A stretch of 64,000 nucleotides of DNA from Leptodontidium sp. MPI-SDFR-AT-0119. Lineage: Eukaryota > Ascomycota > Leotiomycetes > Helotiales > Leptodontidiaceae. The notes below the pieces were generated by a model. That model saw nothing but the letters and a program-made list of their open reading frames with translations, did not search any database and had not been told where the DNA came from. Both the position numbers and the translations under genes were made by a program. Location: contig JAHLEZ010000006.1 of NCBI GenBank assembly GCA_020726505.1, positions 1,178,001 through 1,242,000 on the forward strand, given 5' to 3'. Below are positions 1 to 10,243 of this stretch, piece after piece. Every line of letters starts with the position of its first letter. Position 1 is the stretch's first letter.

Positions 1-1
1 G

Positions 2-2960
2 CCCCCGGAGAAAGATTACTTTGGAGCCAAGAGTACTGGGAGACAGCAAACCGACATTCAAAAACAGAGGGAGTCTACAACTCCACATATTGCCTTCCAG
101 GAGAAGGGCCGGCAACCTTCTGCAGACGAAACTGCGCAAATCAGAGATTCCTTGCGCAAAGCTGCAGCGGGAGGCAAATCTTCATCTGCCAAGGCCTCAC
201 CTGCTATTGGGAGTGACGATATTCGAGTCCAGCATGCTGCCCATTCCCCCAAGCCATCGAGTGGGAATGGCAAAGGTCAGAGTGGAAGCGAGAAATTTCG
301 CTTAGGTGATGTTCCCAAGGGAAAGAAGTCTGGCACTTCGAGGACGAACTCACAGTCCGAAATAAGCGACAATAACAACTCTCGATCTAGTTCTGGGGGG
401 CTGTCCGCACCACCACGTAAAGAAGGACCGTCAAGTATACCTCGGACGGATTCGCCCAAGCAAATGCTCAACACAGAGAAGCTCTCAACCCCTCGATCTT
501 CCCAAGATTCGAGAATAAGGGAAGAATTGGAGGCAAGGAAGTCTATAGAGTCGGCCGCTTCTCCACCACAGATCAGTCGAATGGATTCTGGTGGTACCGC
601 AAGATCCATCCCCCGCAAGGAGATAGCTTCAGGAGCTGTGAAGAATACCATGAGCTCCATTAGTTCATCCTCAGGAGCAGATACATCTCCTTCCTCTGCG
701 TCTTCTTCAGATACCCCTGGGCTCACACCAACCATCAATGGCAAGTCGATCTCAGGACCCTTGTCTTTGCAATCACCTATGAAGGATGATTTAGCTCCCC
801 CATCCCGTGCACCGAATCGACCTCCTGCTCCTCAACAGAAGCTAAGCGACTCCTACATGACTCCTCGAGCTCCCCCAGCTCCCCCGACTGCCGCAGCTCA
901 TACACCGAAAGATTCGAGTGGTTCCTCGACTGGCCAACCAGCTTCACCCAAACTGCCCAGATGGAGTGCTGGTGGAGATTTCACGATGGATGAAGATATG
1001 GCCCGGATTTTAGGTGGAACGGACGAAAGCTCACAGTCAATCCTTCGCCGTGTTTCCAATGCTGTACGCCATGGCCGAACCGCGAGTGAACAGAGTAACG
1101 GACGACAACCGGGGCATGGACGTAGTGTGAGTGAGACTACACGGACAACAGCATCACCACGATGGCCAAAAACACCCATCATCGAAGACGCAGCTCCCAA
1201 AGATATCAGCAGTCCAATCTCAATTGCATCTCCTCATTCTGGTGATGACCCAGCATTACTTCGACGACAACTCCGGAACTCAGAACAGCGGGTTGCAGAG
1301 CTTGAACGCCAGTTTATTAGCGAAAAGGATCTCAAGAACTTGAACAAGAAATTGATCGAGAAGCGCAAGACAGTTTCGGTCCTAGATTCACAAACAGAAA
1401 TCATGATCCAGCAGCTGGAGGTTTTGGCTGGCTACGTTGAGCGAGCCAAGGGTTCGAAAGAACCGATCAATATCGCGGAATTGGAGGATTCGGCAATCAA
1501 AGAGTTTGTCCAGAAGCTAGAGCGCCTAAAGCAGACCATGTCTAGTGCTGTGGAGACCTTGTATGAGGAGCGTAACGAGCTCATGGAGGAGAAGAACCAA
1601 ATCATTGCGGATCGCGACAGAGCATTGGTGGAGTTCGAGCAACTTTCTTCGAAAAACGCTCAGCTTGCCGATATGAACAACGATTTGACACACCAGATTC
1701 AAGAACGATTCAAGGCACAAAGCGGACCTGGTTTGGATAGTCCAAGACCTCCAATGAATGGTTTGGGAATCTACACTCACCACAGCAAGGACAAGTCGAA
1801 TGTATCAGTTCACTTGGATGATGCGACGATTCGACCATCGACAAGTACAACCTTGTTTGGCTCCGTTAACAGCTACCCGCAAGCGATGGACCAGGACCCA
1901 AGTATGGAACCAGCAACAGTTCTCTCCGCGCCTCATGTGGTCAATATCCGTAAGGGCCAGGCAAAGAAATTCAACTGGAAGAAGGGAGGTCAGACGGTAG
2001 CCAAGGGTGTCTCAAAGGGCTTCAAGGGCGCATTTGCTTCAGTGCAGCAGGAGCGAGGTCAGCAGTGGCAAGGGCAGACCGGTGACAACATTGGTCTACC
2101 GTACAATATGACAGTACAAGCAGTCGAAGCACCGGCTGGTGCTCCTCAATCTGGGAGCCTTCCTCGAAACGGTTCGAATGATCCTAAACAGGGAGGATTT
2201 GGGCTGTTCAAGAAGTCCAATACTATGCCAAAATCCATGTCAAATGGCAGCATCGCTGCCGCAGAACCTCCCTCAACACTCTTTGGATCCGACTTGGTAG
2301 AGAGAGCCGACTACGAGCGTCGTCAAATTCCGAGTGTGGTGACTCGTTGCATAGAAGAAGTCGAATTGCGTGGAATGGATACCGAGGGTATCTACAGGAA
2401 GACTGGAGGAAGTGGCCAGCAAAAGATCGTACAGGAAGGATTTGAGAGGATTGAAGATTTCGATATCTCTGACCCCGAATTGGATATTACGGCTGTCACC
2501 AGTGTCCTCAAGCAATACTTCAGGAAACTTCCAACACCACTTTTGACGTTTGACGTCTACGATCGAATTTTGGAGTCTATCAGTAAGCATTTTTCCCATT
2601 TCGGGTTCTTGTGGCACAGCTAATTCAATTTCTAGCCATTGAAAATGACTCTGAGCGATGTGCTCATCTGAAGAGGACTTTCTCCATGCTCCCTGAAAAG
2701 CATCGCGACTGTCTCGAATTTCTGATGTTCCATCTTTCTCGAGTTGCTACCCGGGAGAGCGAGAACTTGGTAGGCTCCCCTTTTAGACCAATACTTCATA
2801 CAAATCTAACAGCATATAGATGACTACCAAAAACCTGGCCGTGGTGTTCGCGCCTACAATTATGCGAGACCACAGTCTGGAGCGCGAGATGACAGACATG
2901 CACTCCAAGAACACCGCCATGCAGTTTATCATCGAGCACAGCCAAGAGATCTTCTCGTAA
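2..2960 (+). CDS. Rho GTPase-activating protein, 3' part (5' end outside window)
   Basis: Stimulates GTP hydrolysis on a Rho-family GTPase, so it should act at the cortex in polarity or cell-wall control. The frame is open from base 2, so the gene starts upstream; 951 residues are visible. Exons: 2-2582, 2636-2769, 2820-2960. Introns are 53 and 50 bp and both split the catalytic domain. The first two thirds are Ser/Pro-rich and probably disordered; a coiled coil follows at about visible residues 415-570. The RhoGAP domain begins near visible residue 760. It has the arginine finger in EGIYRKTGG (Arg about 799), LKQYFRKLPTPLL, and NLAVVFAPTIMR in the last exon. In filamentous fungi this coiled-coil/RhoGAP layout often follows N-terminal LIM domains (Lrg1/Rga type), but any LIM domains would lie outside the window. 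Confidence 0.93.
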
Positions 2961-4663
2961 TACACGGACTTTATATCCCCCTTTGGCTCGGAGCAGACCT
3001 TTTCTGCATCCGACTTGTACATTTTGCTCTTTCTCGCCAGGTGCAACGCCATCCAATTGGTCGCGGGAGCACATGGCAGGCGTTACGTTTTGGATGATCA
3101 TCAGCGGGCTTTTGTTGTTTTTTTGCAAATGGTGGCTTATCTTTTTTTTTTTATATAACCTCCACACAAAGCTTACATACTTTGGCGTTTATGACCCCGT
3201 CTTGCTACCTTGTTGTCTGCGGAATGCTTTTCTTCTTCTTCCGAGGCCCCATGTGGTCTTGAGCTGTTTCGTAAATTGATATCCAAATTCACGGTCGAAG
3301 AGATGGTGGTGGTGTTTGTGTGTGGAGAGAGACGAAGGCATGGAGGGTTGAGGGATTGAGGGATCAGGGGGGGATTCGAGGGAGGGTGGAATAGCAGTTG
3401 ACAGCGGATGAAAAGAGAAGTGGGGGGAAGGCTCCTCGAATTGTTAAAGAGAGGAGAGGACAGGAAAATGTATTTATCATGATGCCCAAAGGCAGATTTT
3501 TTCGCTTCGCTTGGTCTGATCTGATTCGATTTACGTTCATGAAGATAGATTAGTTGGAGGAGCGAGGGTTGTGACCTGTTTTTTTTTGGAGGGGAGGCGC
3601 TTACCTTTTCTAGTGAGTGCCATATTTGCTTGAGCGCCCTTCTCTGGGGCGAAGGGCGAGGCAGGCAGGACAGGAGATCTTTGACAACCATATAGTATCG
3701 TTGTAGTAGATATTTTGTTCCTTAGGTGTAGGGTGAGTGTGAGTGTGGCATTCTTTAGCGGTCGATGATGAAATGAAATAAATGGAACTAACTTTTGAGA
3801 TTCCATACATTGATGACTATAAATGCTTTTGTTGTTCACGTATGAATAACTGTTTTTGGGGGGGGGGGGGGGGACAGTTTTCTTATCCTTAATTATTGGA
3901 TTCGGTGTATATTTTATGTCTGATGGTAAGTAGTCATTGTAGCTGAGGGGAAAAGAGTTGGCTTCTTGATGCAATGGTATTGTGTGATTTTCTTGACTTT
4001 CACATGAGTTTTATGTTGATATGCATATCGTGATACAAGAGATAATTCCTTCGTTATTGACTCCTTCCCTCCTGTGGCGCTTCCTGGTTTGGTTCAATCG
4101 AGGAAGTCTGTTAGATTCACTTTTTGGTATATGTGTTTTCCTTTTTATAGACAGGATAAACTAGCTAGTTAGCTCTTTCTAGCTCAGCCATGGGTGTTTG
4201 ATCTTTCTTCTAGAATCGTTGCAATGCTGCATTACATCTAAGAACACAAAGTATTTCTCCCGAGAAAAAAAAGCTATAGTTCATCACGCTGCTTCATCGA
4301 AATTAGGAGAAGGAAAATGTTGACTTCATTTATTCGCTGCCCAACGCATGTCTTGTTGACACCCGCACCCGAGATTGCTTGCTTCTGCTCGGTCTAGTCT
4401 CGTCTTACCTTTATCTCTCCTCTGTAGAACTTTCCATTCTCAGGACAACACCCTGCTTTCTGCTCAAGGGTTTATTTGAAGATCAATCGGAAGTAGATCG
4501 CAGTATTCACTTATCCCCCTCACAACTATTCACTTCCAGAGAGAGCAATCTATCTCCAGCCGAATCCAGTCGTCTTCAACTCCGATCCATACTCTTCACT
4601 TCTACTAAGAACAACACCATCATTACTTTCTACTCCTCTCTTTACCAAGGCCAGTCGAGAGTG
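2961..4663. other. Intergenic, 1.7 kb, with a 16-G homopolymer
   Basis: 3' flank of the RhoGAP gene and promoter of the next gene. It holds no convincing coding frame. A run of 16 G lies at 3858-3873 and T-runs at about 3118-3152. The last 300 bases before the next start are pyrimidine-rich, as expected of a fungal leader. Confidence 0.7.
3858..3873. repeat. G16 homopolymer
   Basis: Sixteen consecutive G residues flanked by T5 and ACAG, probably in the 3' flank of the RhoGAP gene. Length is likely unstable between isolates and error-prone in sequencing. Confidence 0.9.
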
Positions 4664-5692
4664 ATGTCTCCAAAACCAAGCCTAAGAGGTTTCCTCCGCA
4701 AAGACATTCTGCGCAACAGGATCGCAGCTTCTCCACTCAGAGACCGTACACTTTCATCGCCAAAGCAAGCACCCGAGGAGCACCACGAGCTTGACTACCT
4801 GTTTGAAGAAGACGTCGCTGAAAGCAAAGGTTATCGTGAGACTCCTGAGTCTGAGACAAATAGTCTCTTTGGAGAGCCGGTTGGGATTGTGAAGGAGAAG
4901 AGTAGGGGAGAGGAACGGCAGGAGAAGCTGCTGCGATTCCTTTCAGATGATAATCAGGCTAAAGCTCCTGCATCCAAGGTCACAGGATCTCCCGTCTTGA
5001 AGGAGATGAGGAAGGAACTCGAAGAGCTTGTGATGAAGGAAGGAGAGGCCATTTGGGAAGAGAAAGCGGGGCTTCGAATACAGAAGAGAGAGCTCATAAG
5101 GAAGATTGCGGCTCTTGAATCTGAGGAGAAGGGAAAGAAGGATAAGGAGCTTAAGTGTACGTGACATCGTTATTGATCCTATTCTTATATGTTTTCTCTG
5201 ACATTTTGTAGCAACCCTCGATGAGATTTCCAAGACCTTGCCTGCATTGGGTCCCAGCGAGGAAAAGACGTTGAAAGCTACAGCTGAGAAGGCATATAAA
5301 GCCTTTGCTGGGCTTGAGGTGAGTGCAATTCAATTCAACTCAATTCAGTCCAATTCTTCCCCTAGATATCTTCTATTGTTCAGTCCCAGTGCTGATAATT
5401 CCGTCAGAGAATCCCTTGTAAGCGCAACCGCGACAACACCGGCAACGATCTCGACGGCGAGGAAAGACTGCGGATGGGCAAGACGTACAAGGGGCCAGCT
5501 ATGAAAGTTACGGGCCACTGGGGAATAACTCTACATGATTACTTCCCTGATGTCGAGGGTAAAGGAGGTAGTATTGATCGGAATACGTTGACACCGGAGG
5601 CGAAGCTGTTGAATCGTAGGGAGTTGGCAAAGCTGGGTGAGGCTTTGGCTAAAGCTAAGCGGAAGAAGAAGTTCTTGGAGGAACAGAATTGA
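4664..5692 (+). CDS. Unrecognised basic coiled-coil protein
   Basis: Three exons, 4664-5156, 5212-5318 and 5408-5692, give 294 residues in one consistent frame across two introns (55 and 89 bp). I chose the ATG at 4664 because the upstream in-frame stretch looks like a CT-rich leader; an in-frame ATG further upstream cannot be excluded. The N-terminus is Ser/Arg-rich (SPKPSLRGFLRKDILRNR). Residues about 105-165 are a highly charged helical segment that should form a coiled coil. The last exon has a compact motif, KVTGHWGITLHDYFPDVEG, then a Lys/Arg-rich tail. The motif looks like a conserved fold, but I do not recognise the family. The basic ends suggest a nuclear protein; that is inference only. 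No neighbour gives a functional hint. Confidence 0.75.
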
Positions 5693-6151
5693 GCGATTGC
5701 ATTGAGTCGCTGTATTTTACTTGAAATGCGTTGAATTTTATGTAGGGAATCTGCAAAGGGAGGGGAACGCATCTCCAGCTTACCTGGATACATTGGGTCA
5801 CGTGCATCATGCGGGTTGAGAAAAAGCAACGTCGCTCATTTTGAAAATGAAAACATTCATTCGGACATGCACTAGTGTTGAAGTGCTCGGAAATTTACAA
5901 CTTAACATGAGCCGTGACACCCACTAATAGGCTACTATAGTAGGTAGCGTGATATGTCACGTTATGCAACTTTCCACTTTGGTCTGCTAAAACGGGACCG
6001 TCGCCGCGATATTGACATCCACGGTATAAAGGGCCCCGTCATCCTCGCGCATCTGCAAATTTCATCTCCAACAAGACACGCACACACCCCTTACTGTCGG
6101 CAACAGGTACAGGCTCGATTGCTGCGCTCGCAATCCAGGGAGCCTGCCTTC
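5693..6151. other. Intergenic, promoter of the SANT-homeodomain gene
   Basis: 459 bases between two plus-strand genes. No coding frame is supported. The upstream open frame continues through this region from 5954, so a longer N-terminus of the next protein is formally possible. Confidence 0.6.
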
Positions 6152-8257
6152 ATGTTCGTCGCAATTAATGCCAGTACACCATCATCGGCGTCGCATCTAC
6201 AACCCCCCCGGTCGCCGGTCGCTGCCACTGCCACTGCCACTGCCACTATGGACTCCGATCCATTATCTCCCCAAACTCATGACGGCCCAAGGAATAGGGG
6301 CCCATCCTGGACCGACGATGACAAGGAAAAGTTCCAGGAGGTAATCTCTTCCATTGGTAGCACGGTCGGCACTCCTGGTGCTCCATCGAGCTACGCTCAA
6401 CTCTTCGACTTGGCGTCCAAAAGGCTCGGCGACTTCGGTATCATGAAATCTGCAACGCAATGCAAAGATAAGTGGTATCGAATGTTGAATAGAGCTGAGA
6501 ATGAGATGATGTTCAACTTTACCAGAGGTAGATCTAAGCATGGCACTTTCGGAGAGGACAAGCTCGAAGTCGAGGAGCCTGAGGCCGAAGAAGGCCTAGA
6601 TTCGAGCTTCGTTCAGGATGAAGACATGCTCACTGTCACCAATGGCGATGAGAATATGAACGATGTCACCGATAGCGGTGGTCACAGATCTACAGTTCGC
6701 TGGGACGATAGGGAACGTGACGCGCTCATTGAGGTTGTCAAATTTCGACGTGAGCTAGAGCTTAAGGATGACACCCAAGACGAGTTCAATGCTGGTCAAC
6801 TATTCAAGTGGGCATCCGACGAACTGAGAGACCGATACTCAATAGAGCGAACCACTAGCTCTTGCATGATTTTCTGGAGGAGAAATATCGCTGGCACGTG
6901 TGGATTTGGCACCGGAAATGATGCTACCAAGATCGTATCAAACTCAACCAACGGCGCGAGGGGCGGAAAGACTTTCGACGACACCCCGAGTATGACGCTG
7001 CGGGAGACGCCGACAAAGTCGAAGAGATTGCAAAATAGTCTTCAACCTCCACCTCCACCACCACCAAAGCCTACCCCTAAAGCTACAGCCGCCTCTGCGT
7101 CTAGGGCTCAATCACCAAAGCTCGGCCGCAAGTTCACCCAGGCCCAAAAGGACGGCCTAGCAAGAGAAGCGGAAAATGGCTTGAATCCTAGTGCTGAGGT
7201 CAGGGCACGCCTGGTTCAAGAGCTCAACTTGACAGGACAACAGGTCTCTGTGAGTTCAACTTTCCCTGACTGTGTATTCTATCAGTAACTGACATTCTAC
7301 TCTCAGGGTTACTTTGGCAATGCTCGATTTAAGGCCAGGAAGATGAAGCAAACTGGCCCGAAGGATGGTGGTGCAGAAGATGGTTCCGATAATGAGGAAG
7401 CTTCTTCTTTGTCCATCACTGCTGTCCCAGATCCCGATAGTGGCGTCAAGACCAGAAGATCGAGGAAGCGCAGGCGTTCGGCTGCATCGGTCGATTCTGA
7501 TGACGAGCCGCTGTTGACACCGTCTGCCAACCAAGCATCTGATACTCCTGTCAGTGAGGAGAAGCTATATGGAGTAAGTATCTAATATACCGTGTCAGAC
7601 TTGGACATTGCTAATATACAACAGAGCCGTCCAGGCATGCTGAAGCGGAAAGCCCCTATGCGAGACCCCTCGTTGCCACTTTTACCACCACCAAGCTACG
7701 AGGACACAATGTTAAAGGCGTCTCCAAATCCATACGGATCTCCGCTCAATCCGCCTCACTTGTCACGCTCTTCGCTTCCGTTAGACCCGCCTCGATCATC
7801 CAGCTCTCGACTTTCGTTAGATCCAGCCACGGCGACAAGCCGCGATGCTTCGAATGGTAGCTTGCCAGGAGAGTTTACACCAAATACAGCTCCTGCATCC
7901 TCTACTTCGGCAGGAACGACGAACATCCCACCAGCCAATTCAAACCCTGGTGATCATCAGCTGATGGAGACCATCCTCGCATCAAAAGTCAGTCGAATCG
8001 ACGAGGAGATGTCGACCTTGTCGAAGAAAATCGAAGAGGAATCGTCCGCGATCCAAGCCGATGAACAAGAAATAATCGAACTCGATCGGCGAATCCAGGA
8101 GATCCAAGCTAGGAAAGATACAGTGCTTGCTGCTAGGCAGACGAAGAACGTCAACAGGGCTGGATATTCAAACCGCATCCAGGTTCTGGGGAATAAAAAG
8201 GCTCAGATCGCGAAGGCTTTGGGAGATCTGAAAGCTGCTATTGAGGATGATGTCTAA
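6152..8257 (+). CDS. Putative DNA-binding protein with two SANT/Myb-like domains and a divergent homeodomain
   Basis: Probable nuclear transcription or chromatin factor. Exons 6152-7249, 7307-7573 and 7625-8257 give 665 residues. A second in-frame ATG at 6248 (633 residues), just after an ACTGCC microsatellite, is an equally good start. Domains, numbered from 6152: SANT/Myb-like 1 at about 48-115 (GPSWTDDDKEKFQEV, then KDKWYRML); SANT/Myb-like 2 at about 180-250 (VRWDDRERDALIEVV); a Pro-rich linker; and a homeodomain-like fold at about 324-380. The homeodomain recognition helix reads QQVSGYFGNARFKARK, matching QVxxWFxNxR with Tyr for Trp48 and with Phe49, Asn51 and Arg53 kept. Intron 1 falls inside this helix. 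A coiled coil occupies about 568-665. The homeodomain call is mine by alignment to the consensus; target genes are unknown. Confidence 0.85.
6224..6247 (+). repeat. Six-base microsatellite (TGCCAC)n
   Basis: Four tandem copies of a TGCCAC unit directly before the ATG at 6248. If translation starts at 6152 it encodes an Ala-Thr run, so the repeat could vary protein length without changing frame. Confidence 0.85.
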
Positions 8258-8925
8258 ACATGTTTGCACGTTGCTACGATATGTCCTTGGCTCGTTTGAT
8301 AGGGGATGGTCAGACTCAACAATTTTCATGGTGCAGTGATTTCAGGGGTCCAGGCATGTATGCATGCATGGTATTGCAAAATAGTGCACTTTCAAGAGGG
8401 CATATCTGGAGTGACCTCAGCATAGCTGATTTGCCGTGGGAGAAAAAGATGGGAGCATGATTGTATGATGGATGGATGGAGGGAGGGAGACAGGGAAGTA
8501 CATAGTTGCGGTGCTTTTGCTCTAATTTTGTGCCTCTGATGGGCTAGCTTACCTTTGATTGTATTAATAGTAACAATGCTTTGTACACCTAGATGGGCAG
8601 ATGGGAAATCGTGAGATTGTTGAACTTGCTCTTTCTGATCCTTATTTGGTTCAAAGTCTACCCTGCTTATTGTACGCTACCGAAGTACTTCTTTCATTTT
8701 GCAATCTCCCAGGTTGACCTGCCAATCGAAATTGGAGGCTCTGCTTGCATGTAGGCAAGCTGTTGCTGACCACGATATTCAGCCTTATGCAACAAGTGTC
8801 GTCTAAACATGAGGTCCCTCTGACCACTTCGCTTCCTTCCGATTTCTTCGACTGCATGGTATATTCGATTCCCAGAGGCATTATAAAGCCAGCCACAATC
8901 ATCTGTAACCCAAGCTTACAATCCC
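8258..8925. other. Intergenic between convergent 3' ends
   Basis: 668 bases holding the 3' flanks of the homeodomain gene (+) and the Fyv7 gene (-). A short GGAT-rich run is present near 8468. No gene seen. Confidence 0.6.
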
Positions 8926-9609
8926 TCAACTCCCAACCATCCTCTTCACCCTCTCGAGCAAGACCTGACTCTCCTTTCCCAACTTCCTCTGACCGTTCTT
9001 CCCCCCCGTCCTCGCCTTAGCCATCGTCCTCCTAAACCTCTCCCTCTCCTCAATCTTCCCTTTCTTCTCCCTATCCCTCCTCTCGAACTCCGCCCTCCTC
9101 GCCTCGGCCTCCGCCTTCTTCTGTTCCGCAAACGCCTGCTCCTTCTCGAAATACGCAGGTCTCTTCCCCCTCCTCTGCTGCTGCTGGGGTCGTTGAGAGT
9201 ACGATTGTTCCTGGCTGGGTAGCAAGGTGGGCTTCTCAGGCTCATCTAGCATGGCTTGTCGATCGGGATGGAGTTCTTGAGACGCGGGCTCGAGGGGTTC
9301 GTAGGGAGTTGGTTCGGAAGGGAGGTCGGTTTGGGCTTTTATCTTTGCGTAGGATTTCTTGATCTTGGCTTTTTGGATGAGGTCTTTTTTGATTTTGATC
9401 ACTGGGAAGGGAAACGTGAGTTAGCATGAACGTCATGAATTATAGCTTGGGTATTCTTGTGTATTTTCTTTGGTGTGGAATTGAGGTTGCATACCTTTCC
9501 TTCTGTGTACTCCGTCGGGCAGGTTGTCTGGGCCGACTTTGAAGCCTGGACGGTGCTTCTTGGTTTTGGGTTCTGATGCGCCATCTTCTGCTGGTCGTTT
9601 GGACGCCAT
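8926..9609 (-). CDS. FYV7: rRNA-processing protein Fyv7-like
   Basis: Small nucleolar factor for 18S rRNA maturation, by family. Two exons (9495-9609 and 8926-9401, minus strand; 93-bp intron) give 196 residues, a normal size for the family. The N-terminus, [21 protein letters not shown], runs across the splice into [20 protein letters not shown], the family's basic signature. A Pro/Glu-rich middle is followed by a strongly charged Lys/Arg/Glu helix ([20 protein letters not shown]). The assignment rests on this pattern, which I recognise; budding-yeast Fyv7 is similarly short and basic. Its start faces the Atos gene across a 634-bp divergent promoter. Confidence 0.82.
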
Positions 9610-10243
9610 AGTGTATTATGGATTTCGTGTAGCGTAAGCAACTGGGAGTACTTGTGGTTGAGGTCAACGATCAACTGCCTCGAGGCTGGAAGCAGGCTGC
9701 AAGCAAAACCATTTTGGCTATCTTAGAGGCGGCCGCTAGAGAAGACTTGGACCCGATGCCGGGAAGAAATCGATTGGATCCCTGCAAGCGAGGTGAGTGA
9801 CGACTTTCTCCGATAAAGATAATGCATCATCCATCCACCAGCACTTACTCACACCTGCGCTGCTATGAGGTGATTGAGACATCCTTCATTCCGACCCTCA
9901 CTCACTGTCATTCTTTTGGAACCACCTCTTGACTCAAGACCGGTCTTGTGGATTTTTGTCTTCTTTTGCTCTGGCTGCAGGAAACTGAAACGTTTCTCTA
10001 GTTCTAGTACCTGTTGAGTCATTTGCGGAAGCTTGCAGCTGCACGAGCAACCACAAAGAGAACGAACGAACCGCCGCCCCAGCCGTCTTGTCTCCCCGCT
10101 TTATAACAACCCAACATCCGCTCGCTGGACTTGCATTGCAGCATCTTCACCGACCTCTTGCTCTCGATCTTACACCCACGACCTTCAATCCCAACACGAT
10201 GTATGTATAACAGTAAAAGGAGCATTTTGAAAACGACTTCAGA
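9610..10243. promoter_or_regulatory. Divergent promoter region, Fyv7 gene and Atos-family gene
   Basis: 634 bases between two head-to-head start codons. It contains a NotI-like GC patch (about 9728) and CT-rich stretches before the plus-strand start. No specific factor site is claimed. Confidence 0.5.

Noticed and set aside
3173..3974. Minus-strand open frames over 100 codons in the RhoGAP 3' flank
   Set aside because: They arise from low-complexity, purine-rich sequence and the poly-G run; no conserved motif.
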